Positions 1-8,236 of a DNA stretch of 64,000 bases are shown one piece after another (position 1 is the stretch's first letter; every line of letters begins with the position of its first letter). The position numbers were made by a program, and so were the translations under genes. This DNA is from Domibacillus antri (GTDB lineage Bacteria > Bacillota > Bacilli > Bacillales > Domibacillaceae), in NCBI RefSeq assembly GCF_001936625.1, contig NZ_MSDU01000008.1, forward strand, positions 62,001 to 126,000, read 5' to 3'. The notes beneath the pieces are model-generated. The model was not told where the DNA came from, ran no database searches, and saw only the letters and a program-made list of their open reading frames with translations.

Positions 1-226
1 TGTCAATCGGAAAGCAGGACGCCAACAGGCTTTTTGCCGTTTATAAAAAAGCGTAAAAACTATCTTTTAAATTGGTCAATACAAACGCCGTTAATCCAAC
101 AAACACGAAAAATAGAAAAAAAATTGCACGATACAACCTGTCATTCACCCCATGTTATAGTTTCTCTCTTTTCAATTTCCATTAATTATTTTACTTTGTT
201 TTCAGAAAGTTGACAACAAGATGACA
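1..226. other. AT-rich intergenic end of window
   Basis: No open frame with a ribosome binding site and no recognisable RNA gene is visible here. The stretch is AT-rich and lies downstream of the decayed mrfB gene. Nothing further can be supported. Confidence 0.6.
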
Positions 227-1316
227 TTATTTTTCGTGAATAATCGACATTTTTCTTTTTAATCTCGCTAAACGGTGAATGACCTCCTTTTTTTCACGGC
301 ATCATCTGTTAATAAAAGTGCCTGCTCCGCAGATTCAATCGCATCTCCAAATTGTTTCCATCTGTGTTCATACAGCTTGGCCAATTCAATCGCTGCGTCA
401 AAGGCCCGTGTGCATTCTGACTCCCCGACGCGCTTAAATAATGCAGCAGCTTCCTCAAACGCTTTTTCCCACTTCCACTGAAGGGCCAGTCTGTAGGCTG
501 CTTCAAGGGCAACCTCACTTTCACTATGACCTGCAGGCTGCTTCAACGCATTTTGAGCAGCGGCATGGTTGCCTGATGACTCAAACCATTTCGCCACTTC
601 AAGTGCCGTACGATCATCGTTCCGGAACGATTCATCTAACACAAGACGGCTAATATGGGTGTACAGTGTCAGTAAGCTGAGAATGTCCCGCTCATTATGC
701 TTCATCACCTGCAGCACACCTTCTGGATCCCCTCGGTCGACATAGTCAAAATAAATAATAGGTGCGAGGTGTCCGGGCACATCATCGACTCGCTCAAGAC
801 CGAGGAGCTCTTTTCCCACGTTGACGAGCTTGACCGATTTCATTGTATGCTTGAACAAGCGGCGTGATGCATGATACAAATCGAAATGACCGAATGCCGG
901 CAACGCCGGGAGAAAATATTGCTTTACTGTCACTTGATTTCCGATTAAACGGGCTGTACCGAGCAGAAAAATAACACTGCCCGTCCTGCTGAGTCCAGTC
1001 GTTTCGATGTCGAAAAAAAACCAAATCAGACGGTGAAAAACCTTTCGCCGACAGCGGGTGGTCACCGTCAAATGCTGCCCATTGTTTGATCGTTTCTTCG
1101 GCATCTCGAAACGTATAGTGGCCGTGCTTAAAGTCCAGTGAGTAGTGTGTTTCACGCGTGATGCAAAACTCTTCTTCCAAATGAAACAGCTTAGCACCGG
1201 CTTTTTCCCATACATCCCAGTGGCGGATTTTTTTCTTGAGGATGTTTAACCGGCGCTGCAGTCTCGTCACGCACGATATGCTTTTTCATTCGCTGCAGCT
1301 TTTTCGCCATGCTCAT
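227..1316 (-). pseudogene. mrfB: Decayed mrfB (yprB) exonuclease gene
   Basis: This is the remnant of MrfB/YprB, a DEDDh-type exonuclease that in B. subtilis works with MrfA in mitomycin C lesion repair (family knowledge). The start (ATG 1316-1314, reading MSMAKKLQRMKKH) overlaps the mrfA stop as ATGA. The reading frame then breaks three times: at A7 on the coding strand near 1228-1234, at T8 near 1013-1020 inside the exonuclease motif FFDIETTG, and at A7 near 288-294 close to the C-terminus. Each break is one base in a homopolymer. About 45 codons also seem missing at about 896-910, where FLPA is joined to LPAFGHFDL. The original stop is probably TAA 229-227. The TPR-like C-terminal half is still readable. 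The protein cannot be made intact unless the indels are sequencing errors; the internal deletion would remain. Confidence 0.85.
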
Positions 1317-2953
1317 GATGTTTCACCTGAAAATAAACGAAGTACTTTTTTTGCATCTCTTTTCACATGCTCCGCAAATACATCCGTGCCAGTGCAGGAC
1401 GGACAGCCATTTTCACACGGACAGTCGTCAATGATATCGATAGCCGCATCAATCACCGCTGTCATGTTTTTATAAAGATGCTCCGCTAGACCGATTCCGC
1501 CGGCGTAATGATCGTATAAAGAGGTGCCACGGACTGAAGGACATTCGCCGCACCGATCAATCCCTGCTCAATCCTGTCCTCTGTCCAGTCGTGCAGTCCT
1601 TCATTGACGGTCATCCACACAGCATTCGTATGAATTTCCACTTCCGGAAGGTGAATTGGTCCAGACCCAATATTATCATGCGTTTCAAATTTAATTTTCT
1701 TAAAGATCGTGGCCATTGCATGGAACGCCACATCCCCATAATGATAAGAAGAAAAGCCCGAAGCCATTTCCTGATCTTCTTCCAGTACCTGCAGCTGCAC
1801 GGCTAAATTCGCGTCAGTAAAATAATCAACATCGACTTCACGTACGTACGCTTTTTTCTCTTCCCAGTCCAGTTCTTCCACTTGATATTGAATACCCTGA
1901 TGCAAATAAATTGCTTCTTCATGCGGCAATGTCATCGCGCTGAACCGGTCCATTTCACCAATTACTTTCCGATTGGCGGTTTCAGACAAATCAATGATGA
2001 CGACATTTTCCTGCGAAGCAGAACGAAGGCTGATGTTATGAGCAGGGAACTGGTCGCTCATCCAGTGAAATTTGCCGTTCAGCTCTTTTAACACGCGCTC
2101 TTCCACTACGAAGACCACGTTCAATCTCCCGTCTTTCCACCGGTAAATAACCTCCCCGGTAGCCGCGGATCGATTTCGGTCCAAGCTCTGATTTCACCAG
2201 TTCTTTTAAATATGTCAAAATGATTTCCACACGTACGCGGCTTCTCGCAAACACAATCGTTTGAATGCGGTTTTTCAGCATTTCTCCCGCCAACCGGTGA
2301 ACTTCAAGCGTTGCACTGTGCCTTACGTTCATCGTTTTGTTGACGACAGGCGGATTGTAAAATAGAAAATGCTTCCGGCCGGCCGGTGCCCCGTTATTAT
2401 CAATCAGCGTGATCTTCTTACCGGTCATTTCTTCGGCCAGTTCCACCGGATTTGCGATGGTTGCCGACGTGCAGATAAAGATGGGATTACTTCCGTAAAA
2501 ACGGCAAATACGCTGCAATCTTCTTAACACATTCGCCGTATGACTGCCAAAAACGCCGCGGTATATGTGCAGCTCATTTAATTCACTTTTTTGATCCTGC
2601 GCAAGTGCTTTCGTCGGAAATAAATAAAGCGCCCGTGCGTCCGGATTTTGCAGCACCGTCTGCAGGACTGGCAAGTTATAGAAAAGCGTTTTTCCTGAAG
2701 CGGTCGGTGTGACAGCAGTAAAGCTTTTCCCTGCCATCGCCGTTTCATAAGCTGTCTTTTGATGCGTATATAATGAATGAATGCCCCGCTTTTTCAGTGC
2801 TTCCGCTAATGACGGATGAAGATCCTCCGGCAGCGGTACAGAAGATGGCGGCTTTTCATCGATTGTATGCCAGTGGACAATATTTTCTGCCACGGCCTGT
2901 TCATCCTTCAGTCAACGAAGTACTTCCGGCATTGTTTTTTTCTTTGGAATCAA
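1313..2953 (-). pseudogene. mrfA: Decayed mrfA (yprA) DExH helicase gene
   Basis: This is the remnant of MrfA/YprA, a superfamily 2 DExH helicase with a C-terminal MZB zinc domain, normally about 750 residues. The likely original start is TTG 2953-2951 behind GGGGTG, but an in-frame TGA at 2914-2912 stops it after 13 codons. Motif I (TPTASGKT) and the Ia region remain. A joint near 2573 (SELNE to LHIYRG) removes about 65 codons, including the DExH box. A joint near 2098-2106 removes about 130 codons, including the QxxGRxGR motif, and shifts frame. A joint near 1513-1522 shifts frame again before the MZB cysteines (CPCENGCPSC), which are still encoded. The span is about 600 bases shorter than the B. 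subtilis gene. Losing the stop, the DExH box and motif VI together makes function impossible. Confidence 0.9.
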
Positions 2954-3025
2954 AAGTATCACCCCGCTTTCATTTTAACGAACGGGTGCTCTTTTTAAAA
3001 GCAAAAAAAAGAACGCTATGGGCGC

Positions 3026-3379
3026 TCAGTCTCTGTTCAATATTTTGCTAAGTGATTCCAGCACATATAACGCGGAATCAGCTGACTGAATAAATTTCAC
3101 TTTGCCAGTGTCAAAAAAATGAGCATGCGCACCGACACGCCTTGCATTATCTGCAGCCTGTATAATTTGCGCCCCATGCACATATTTTTGCGGATTCGAT
3201 TTCAGCCATTCAAGGGCCGCCTTTTCCCATTCTTCTGCCGTTTTGTCCATTTCATCCGCAAACGGCTTCACCACACCAAAAAAATCGGCTTCCTCTTTTG
3301 ATTCTCTCCGTTCTTCATATATTAATTTTGCTTTCTTCACAAGCGACTGAAGCGTTTTTGTCTTGTCTGTAAGATGCAC
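3026..3379 (-). CDS. yppE: YppE family protein (DUF1798)
   Basis: A 117-residue, mostly helical, charged protein matching the YppE/DUF1798 family by length, composition and position next to mrfA. The N-terminal half is a run of Lys/Glu-rich helices; the C-terminal half holds the HGAQIIQAADNARR segment. The start appears to be GTG at 3379, with a weak GGGGTATTGAGC upstream. The B. subtilis protein has about the same length and no known function. It is cytosolic, with no signal or membrane segment. It is the first intact gene after the decayed mrfAB pair. Confidence 0.75.
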   Translation of the reverse strand: MHLTDKTKTLQSLVKKAKLIYEERRESKEEADFFGVVKPFADEMDKTAEEWEKAALEWLKSNPQKYVHGAQIIQAADNARRVGAHAHFFDTGKVKFIQSADSALYVLESLSKILNRD

Positions 3380-3399
3380 TGCTCAATACCCCGTTTCTG

Positions 3400-3642
3400 T
3401 TACAATGACCCTGCCGCCGGTTTAAACTTTCCGATAAAAGGAGGTGTATCCGGTTTGCCGCATAAAAAGCGCTCCCCTTCCTCCACGAGCGACAATCTGT
3501 TTTGAATGCGTTCTTTTTTTACATGCAGCTGAAAAAACTGCCGCCGCCGTTCTGCCGCCACTTTCACCTGTATCAGTTTTTCCAGCTCCAGCGTCTGCTG
3601 TTCAATGTCTGCAAGCCGTTCCATCCATTCTTCTTTCGTCAT
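3400..3642 (-). CDS. Small coiled-coil protein, possibly YppD
   Basis: An 80-residue protein starting MTKEEWMERLADIEQQ. I chose ATG 3642 because AAGGGG lies nine bases upstream; an in-frame extension to 3684 lacks such a site. The first 60 residues are a long charged helix with heptad-like leucines. The C-terminus is short and Pro/Gly-rich (DTPPFIGKFKP). It sits directly upstream of yppE. Its position and length suggest B. subtilis yppD, but I cannot confirm similarity. No catalytic motif is visible, so the function is unknown. Confidence 0.55.
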   Translation of the reverse strand: MTKEEWMERLADIEQQTLELEKLIQVKVAAERRRQFFQLHVKKERIQNRLSLVEEGERFLCGKPDTPPFIGKFKPAAGSL

Positions 3643-3756
3643 GCCACTCCACCCCTTTTCTGTGATGCTTATACGTATTCGCACTTACGGGGGTAATCCC
3701 TGCTGCGTTGACAAAAGAAGTGAAGATACTCCAAAGAAAGAAAAAATGCGACAAAA

Positions 3757-4233
3757 TCACACCAATGACATGTTTTTTTTCTTCATTAAAAACTGAATAG
3801 CGCTTCTGAATGTTAAAAATGTATTCAATTCCTTATTCACTTTTAATCCGGTTCTCGATAATTCATGTGTGAATGAAGGTGTAAAGCCGACGAGAAATGT
3901 GTCGACACCCATCAACTGGAGGGAGCTGACAAGATTATCGATCGACTGCCCCAATATCCCGGTTTCGACAATTTCATTTTTAGAAATAGCCGTAAAATCC
4001 ATAATGACGGTCTCCACCTCTTGTTCGTAACAGGAGGTTAATAGCTTTGAGATAATCATCTCAAAACGTTCGTGGGATAATTTACCGGTAATCGGCACTA
4101 AAATGGTTTCCGGAACAATAGACGGAATGATCGGCACAGATAGATCTTTGACGATTTGTTTATACTCGGCAAGCTCTTTTTTTAACTCGTTGATCTCCAT
4201 TTGAAGCCGTGCTGTTTCCAGTTCCTCAGTCAT
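3757..4233 (-). CDS. RsbR-like STAS domain protein without sensor domain
   Basis: A 158-residue protein with an N-terminal coiled coil (residues 1-35) leading into a STAS domain (about 40-155). The linker-domain junction LSVPIIPSI is typical of RsbR paralogues of the stressosome, which sequesters the RsbT kinase and feeds the general stress response. RsbR paralogues normally carry an N-terminal sensor of about 130 residues; none is here. By recalled alignment with RsbRA, the second phosphorylated Thr (T205, in VETGIL) is kept, while the T171 position (GTIDTER, here GKLSHER) is His. ATG 4233 is preferred because GGTGGAG lies nine bases upstream; GTG 4248 overlaps that site. It is divergent from recU. 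It could instead be a stand-alone anti-sigma-factor antagonist. Confidence 0.75.
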   Translation of the reverse strand: MTEELETARLQMEINELKKELAEYKQIVKDLSVPIIPSIVPETILVPITGKLSHERFEMIISKLLTSCYEQEVETVIMDFTAISKNEIVETGILGQSIDNLVSSLQLMGVDTFLVGFTPSFTHELSRTGLKVNKELNTFLTFRSAIQFLMKKKNMSLV

Positions 4234-4255
4234 CCTGTTCATCTCCACCCTTTTT

Positions 4256-4274
4256 ATTGCATACGCTATGCAAT
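4256..4274. promoter_or_regulatory. Perfect inverted repeat, candidate operator
   Basis: ATTGCATA, three bases (CGC), then TATGCAAT: two perfect 8-base arms. It abuts the predicted -10 box of the STAS gene, so it would cover the transcription start and the first bases of the mRNA. I do not recognise the binding protein. Confidence 0.5.
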
Positions 4275-4303
4275 ATAGTAATGGATACTGATCTATTTTT
4301 CAA
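4275..4303 (-). promoter_or_regulatory. Predicted sigma-A promoter of the STAS gene
   Basis: TTGAAA at 4303-4298 and TACTAT at 4280-4275, separated by 17 bases, upstream of the STAS gene. The -35 is good and the -10 moderate (4 of 6). Confidence 0.5.
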
Positions 4304-4369
4304 TGATGATGGGCAAAAAGTTGTAAAAATGCAATAAGGCTTTCCAAACAGGCGATTTGCCCGTTCTTA

Positions 4370-4378
4370 TGATATGAT
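4370..4378 (+). promoter_or_regulatory. Possible extended -10 promoter of recU
   Basis: TGATATGAT forms an extended -10 about 27 bases before the recU start codon. No convincing -35 lies 16-18 bases upstream. Confidence 0.35.
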
Positions 4379-4405
4379 ATGAGTGCAATAAAAAGGGGGG
4401 ATTTG

Positions 4406-5011
4406 ATGACCATCCGCTATCCAAATGGACAAAAATTTACGCCGGTGCCGCTGCGTGATAAAAGGGAACAGCCGCGGGATCACGTGACATTCAGCAACCG
4501 GGGCATGACACTCGAAGAAGACATTAACGCGACCAATGCGTATTATTTAAACTGCGGAATGGCAGTCATTCATAAAAAACCCGTCCCTGTCCAAATTGTC
4601 CGCGTCGACTATCCGGCGAGGAGTGCTGCTGTTATTAAAGAGGCCTATTTCAGGCAGGCGTCTACTACGGACTATAACGGGGTATATAAAGGGAAGTATA
4701 TTGATTTCGAAGCGAAAGAAACGAAAATCGCCTCGTCTTTCCCGCTCAAAAACTTTCACGACCACCAAATCAATCATATGAAACAAGTGGAATCTCACGG
4801 AGGGATCGCATTTGTTATCATTCGCTTTTCTCAGACGGACGAGCTCTATTTCCTGCCGTTTCAGGCGCTGTATACATTCTGGTGCCGGATGATGAATGGT
4901 GGACGCAAGTCGATCACAAAAGACGAATTGACGGCGTGCAGCATCTTCCTGCCGCTCGGATTGTCACCCCGCATTCCGTATCTGGATGCGGTCGAAAGCA
5001 TGTATTTTTAA
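4406..5011 (+). CDS. recU: Holliday junction resolvase RecU
   Basis: A 201-residue RecU, the resolvase of Firmicutes that cleaves four-way junctions during recombinational repair and chromosome segregation. Conserved segments are YSNRG-like [13 protein letters not shown], the [21 protein letters not shown] block with the catalytic Asp/Glu/Lys (residues about 85-105), and [13 protein letters not shown] 4406 is chosen because AAGGGGGGA sits six bases upstream; an in-frame ATG at 4379 has no such site. It is 27 bases upstream of ponA on the same strand, the conserved recU-ponA pair. Length and motifs are normal. Confidence 0.95.
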   Translation: MTIRYPNGQKFTPVPLRDKREQPRDHVTFSNRGMTLEEDINATNAYYLNCGMAVIHKKPVPVQIVRVDYPARSAAVIKEAYFRQASTTDYNGVYKGKYIDFEAKETKIASSFPLKNFHDHQINHMKQVESHGGIAFVIIRFSQTDELYFLPFQALYTFWCRMMNGGRKSITKDELTACSIFLPLGLSPRIPYLDAVESMYF

Positions 5012-5038
5012 CTTTTTGAAAGTGAGGAACGAAGACAG

Positions 5039-7726
5039 ATGTCTGATGAATACAAATCGAGAACCGAAAAGCGGAGCCAGCAGCGAAAAAAGCCGGCCCG
5101 TGCAGCGAAAAAAAACAAGCAGAAAAAAACACCCGTAAATAAAAAGCGCTCCATTGTCAAACGAATTTTGCTTGCCGGAGTCCTTCTTGCCTTTTTAACA
5201 ATGGCAGGCGGCGCCGGTCTATTCGCTTATTTTGTGAAAGACGCACCAGAACTGGATAATGCGCTTCTAAGCGATCCCATCTCCTCAAAAATTAATGACA
5301 TGAACGGCGACCTCCTGACAAATGTCGGATCAGAGCGGCGCGACTACGTGGAATATGATGATATTCCGGTACTTGTGCGGGATGCCATACTTGCGACAGA
5401 GGATGTCCGCTTTTTTGAACATAAAGGAATTGACCCGATCCGTCTTGGCGGCGCTGTTTTGAAAAACGTCACGGACGGCTTCGGCTCGCAGGGAGCCAGC
5501 ACCATTACCCAGCAGGTCGTAAAAATGTCTTTTTTAACGGACGAAAAAACACTGAAACGAAAAGCGCAGGAAGCGTGGCTTGCGTATAAACTGGAAGAAG
5601 CATACACGAAAGAAGAAATTTTTGAGATGTACGTCAACAAAGTTTATATGTCAGATGGCATAAATGGCATTAAAGCCGCGTCCGATTATTATTTCGGCAA
5701 GGAATTAAGCGATCTGACGCTGCAGGAAGCCGCATATCTTGCGGGTATGCCGCAAAGTCCGAATAATTATAATGCATTCAACAATCCCGAACGGGCTGAA
5801 AAACGAAAAGACGTCGTTTTATCGCTCATGAATCAGCATGATAAAATTACGAAAGCCGAAATGACGGATGCACAAAATCAAAATATCACAGATTCATTAA
5901 CTGAACAGGTGAACGAAACGGGTGTTCAGAAAGAATATGACTCGTACGTTGACCTTGTGATCGAAGAAGTGCAAGAAATGGGCTACAACGCGTACACGGA
6001 CGGCTTGACCATTGAAACAACGCTTGATAAAGAGGCCCAGCTGTTCATGGATAAACTATTAAACAGTGATGAATATATTCAATACCCAAGTGAATTCTTT
6101 CAGGCCGGAATTGCCTTAACGGATACACAAACCGGTGCCATCCGGGCCATCGGCGGTGGACGGAATCAAGAAGTGCAGCGCGGCCTTAACTACGCAGTAG
6201 ACATTAAGCGCCAGCCTGGTTCTACGATCAAACCAATCCTTGATTATGGACCGGCGATTGAATATTTGAAATGGTCGACATATGAACAAGTTGAAGACAG
6301 CCCTCTCAACTATTCAACCGGAGGATCCGTTGGAAATGCGGGAGGCTCCTATGCCGGCATGATGTCCATGCGGGATGCACTTGTACGTTCGAAAAACACA
6401 CCCGCTGTCCGGACATTCCAGGAAGTCGGATTTGAAGATTCTTATGAATTTGCAGCTGGTCTCGGCATTCATTTAGAAAATGAATTTGAGTCCTATGCGA
6501 TTGGCGCTATGGATGGAGATGAAGGCATCTCCCCTCTTCAAATGGCCGGCGCGTATGCGGCGTTTGGAAACGGCGGCATTTATAACACACCGCATACGGT
6601 AAAGAAAATTACCCTTCCGGACGGAACCGTTGTGGAAAATGAGATTGAATCCGAACCGGCTATGAGTGATTATACAGCGTATATGGTCACGGATATGTTA
6701 AAGGATGCCGTTGACTACGGAACAGGAACTGCAGCGAATATACCGACGCTTCATGTTGCCGGTAAAACAGGAACAACCAACTACACGGATGATGAGCTGG
6801 CCAGATACAATTTCCCATCCAGCGCATCGCCGGATTCATGGTTTGTCGGCTATACAACAAATTACACGGCCGCCATCTGGACCGGCTATGAAAATCGAAG
6901 CGAGTATTTATCAAAAGAAAGCCAGCAAATTGCCAAAGAGTTATTTAAAGAGTTAATGACGGAAGTATCGAAGAATGTTGAAACGGACGATTTCGATAAG
7001 CCGGACAGCGTGGTTGAACTTCCGATTATTAAAGGATCAAATCCTGCCCGTATTGCCGGCAGCGGCGTATCAGACAGCGACAAGACATACGAATTGTTTG
7101 TCCGCGGTGAGCAGCCGAAACGAACATCAAATGTCGTTGAAGATGAGGAAGAACGGGTTGAAGAAGAACCCCAGGAAGAAGAAACGGTCTCCGGTGAAAT
7201 CACAGGACTCAGTGCTTCTGCGGATGCCGGCGGCAATATTTCCGTCTCTTGGTCATTCAATGGTGAGGGCAGCCCATCATTCAGTGTATCAAATGGATCG
7301 GAAACACAGTCGATTGGCGGGTTTTCTACCGTCTTTAGCGGCGGACAGCCTGGTCAGACGTATACCATTACAGTGACAGCGATCGTAGATGGACAAAATA
7401 TTAACTCGGCTTCTACCTCTGTTACGGTCCCTGGCGGACAACCGGCAGAGCCGGACGAACCAGAAGTGGAACCAGAGCCTGTACCGGACGAACCGGAACC
7501 GGAAGTGGAACCAGAGCCTGTACCGGATGAGCGCGATGACAACGAAGATGGCAATGGAAACAGCAATGGAATCGGAAACGGAAATGGAAACAGCAATGGG
7601 AACGGAAATGGAAATGGGAATGGAAATCCGAATAATGGAAACAGCAGCGGAAATACTCAAAGTAACAGCAACAGACAGCCCCCTGCTGCTGCAGAACCAA
7701 ACACAGATCCGGAATCTGATGAATAA
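5039..7726 (+). CDS. ponA: Class A penicillin-binding protein 1 (PonA)
   Basis: A bifunctional peptidoglycan glycosyltransferase/transpeptidase of 895 residues. A Lys/Arg-rich cytosolic tail (1-38) is followed by one membrane segment (about 41-65). The GT51 glycosyltransferase domain carries its catalytic Glu in ATEDVRFFEHKG (about 120). The transpeptidase domain has SxxK (STIK, Ser 395), SKN (Ser 451) and KTGT (Lys 576). A fibronectin-III-like domain follows (about 715-800). The tail is low-complexity: an acidic Pro/Glu section with a 13-residue repeat, then a Gly-Asn section. It is co-transcribed with recU and followed directly by a strong terminator. The enzyme is anchored in the membrane and acts outside the cell. 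Confidence 0.97.
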   Translation: MSDEYKSRTEKRSQQRKKPARAAKKNKQKKTPVNKKRSIVKRILLAGVLLAFLTMAGGAGLFAYFVKDAPELDNALLSDPISSKINDMNGDLLTNVGSERRDYVEYDDIPVLVRDAILATEDVRFFEHKGIDPIRLGGAVLKNVTDGFGSQGASTITQQVVKMSFLTDEKTLKRKAQEAWLAYKLEEAYTKEEIFEMYVNKVYMSDGINGIKAASDYYFGKELSDLTLQEAAYLAGMPQSPNNYNAFNNPERAEKRKDVVLSLMNQHDKITKAEMTDAQNQNITDSLTEQVNETGVQKEYDSYVDLVIEEVQEMGYNAYTDGLTIETTLDKEAQLFMDKLLNSDEYIQYPSEFFQAGIALTDTQTGAIRAIGGGRNQEVQRGLNYAVDIKRQPGSTIKPILDYGPAIEYLKWSTYEQVEDSPLNYSTGGSVGNAGGSYAGMMSMRDALVRSKNTPAVRTFQEVGFEDSYEFAAGLGIHLENEFESYAIGAMDGDEGISPLQMAGAYAAFGNGGIYNTPHTVKKITLPDGTVVENEIESEPAMSDYTAYMVTDMLKDAVDYGTGTAANIPTLHVAGKTGTTNYTDDELARYNFPSSASPDSWFVGYTTNYTAAIWTGYENRSEYLSKESQQIAKELFKELMTEVSKNVETDDFDKPDSVVELPIIKGSNPARIAGSGVSDSDKTYELFVRGEQPKRTSNVVEDEEERVEEEPQEEETVSGEITGLSASADAGGNISVSWSFNGEGSPSFSVSNGSETQSIGGFSTVFSGGQPGQTYTITVTAIVDGQNINSASTSVTVPGGQPAEPDEPEVEPEPVPDEPEPEVEPEPVPDERDDNEDGNGNSNGIGNGNGNSNGNGNGNGNGNPNNGNSSGNTQSNSNRQPPAAAEPNTDPESDE
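7456..7529 (+). repeat. 13-residue Glu/Pro repeat in the PonA tail
   Basis: Two tandem copies of a 39-base unit encoding a PEVEPEPVPDE-type motif, nearly identical at the DNA level (gaagtggaaccagagcctg in both). This suggests recent copy-number change. Confidence 0.7.
7550..7655 (+). repeat. Gly-Asn repeat in the PonA tail
   Basis: A run of GGAAAY/GGAAAT-type hexamers encoding alternating Gly-Asn, with a few Ser, Ile and Pro. Asn- and Gly-rich tails are known in B. subtilis PonA. It is probably a flexible wall-spanning segment. Confidence 0.75.
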
Positions 7727-7770
7727 AAAAGCGTCTTTATGGAGCATTGGCTCCATAAAGACGCTTTTTT
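7725..7770. terminator. Bidirectional terminator between ponA and ypoC
   Basis: AAAAAAGCGTCTTTATGGAG, a 6-base loop, and its exact complement. A-runs on one side and T-runs on the other serve both converging transcripts. It overlaps the ypoC stop. Confidence 0.9.
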
Positions 7771-8236
7771 ATCGTTTTCGGACGGCTTGCACTGCCGCTG
7801 CTTTCCGCTGTTCATTCATCAGTTCGGTAAGCTGACGAAAAGCCGCATAAGTATACGGACGGGCCACAATAAACTGAAACCGCTCGCGGAAATTAATCGG
7901 CTTCACGTTCAATTCCGCTTCTTTTTGTTCCCAGAAAGCGGGAGCTGCCGGGGATTCATTTGTCCAAAACAACGCCATGAAAAAAAGAGCCAGCAGCGCA
8001 TCCATCTCTTCCTTGACGTCTTTTTGACGCAGCCGATGCTTTTCTTCCATCACAGCTATCAGCTCTTCCCAAGCAGTCAATATTTCTTTTAATCCATGGT
8101 CTTTTTCAAGCCAAGGCGTCTTTTCGGCGGACAATTCATATAGAAAATATGGAAATTGATCGATCGCTTTCGGAATCGGTACGTACTCTTCACTTGAAAA
8201 GAAACGAAGCGGCGGCGGCAATGTCACTTTCTTCAT
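7769..8236 (-). CDS. ypoC: YpoC family protein
   Basis: A 155-residue protein, last gene of the dnaD-nth-ypoC operon. ATG 8236 overlaps the nth stop as TGATG, a layout that favours translational coupling; a longer frame to 8299 lies inside nth and is rejected. The sequence is helical with several Trp and aromatic residues and a conserved end (PINFRERFQFIVARPYTYAAFRQL). There are no signal, membrane or catalytic motifs. Length matches B. subtilis YpoC, whose function is unknown. Confidence 0.8.
   Translation of the reverse strand: MKKVTLPPPLRFFSSEEYVPIPKAIDQFPYFLYELSAEKTPWLEKDHGLKEILTAWEELIAVMEEKHRLRQKDVKEEMDALLALFFMALFWTNESPAAPAFWEQKEAELNVKPINFRERFQFIVARPYTYAAFRQLTELMNEQRKAAAVQAVRKR

Noticed and set aside
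7289-7756. Long open frames antisense to the ponA tail
   Set aside because: They arise from the Gly-Asn and Glu-Pro repeat DNA, have no ribosome site and mirror a well-supported gene.
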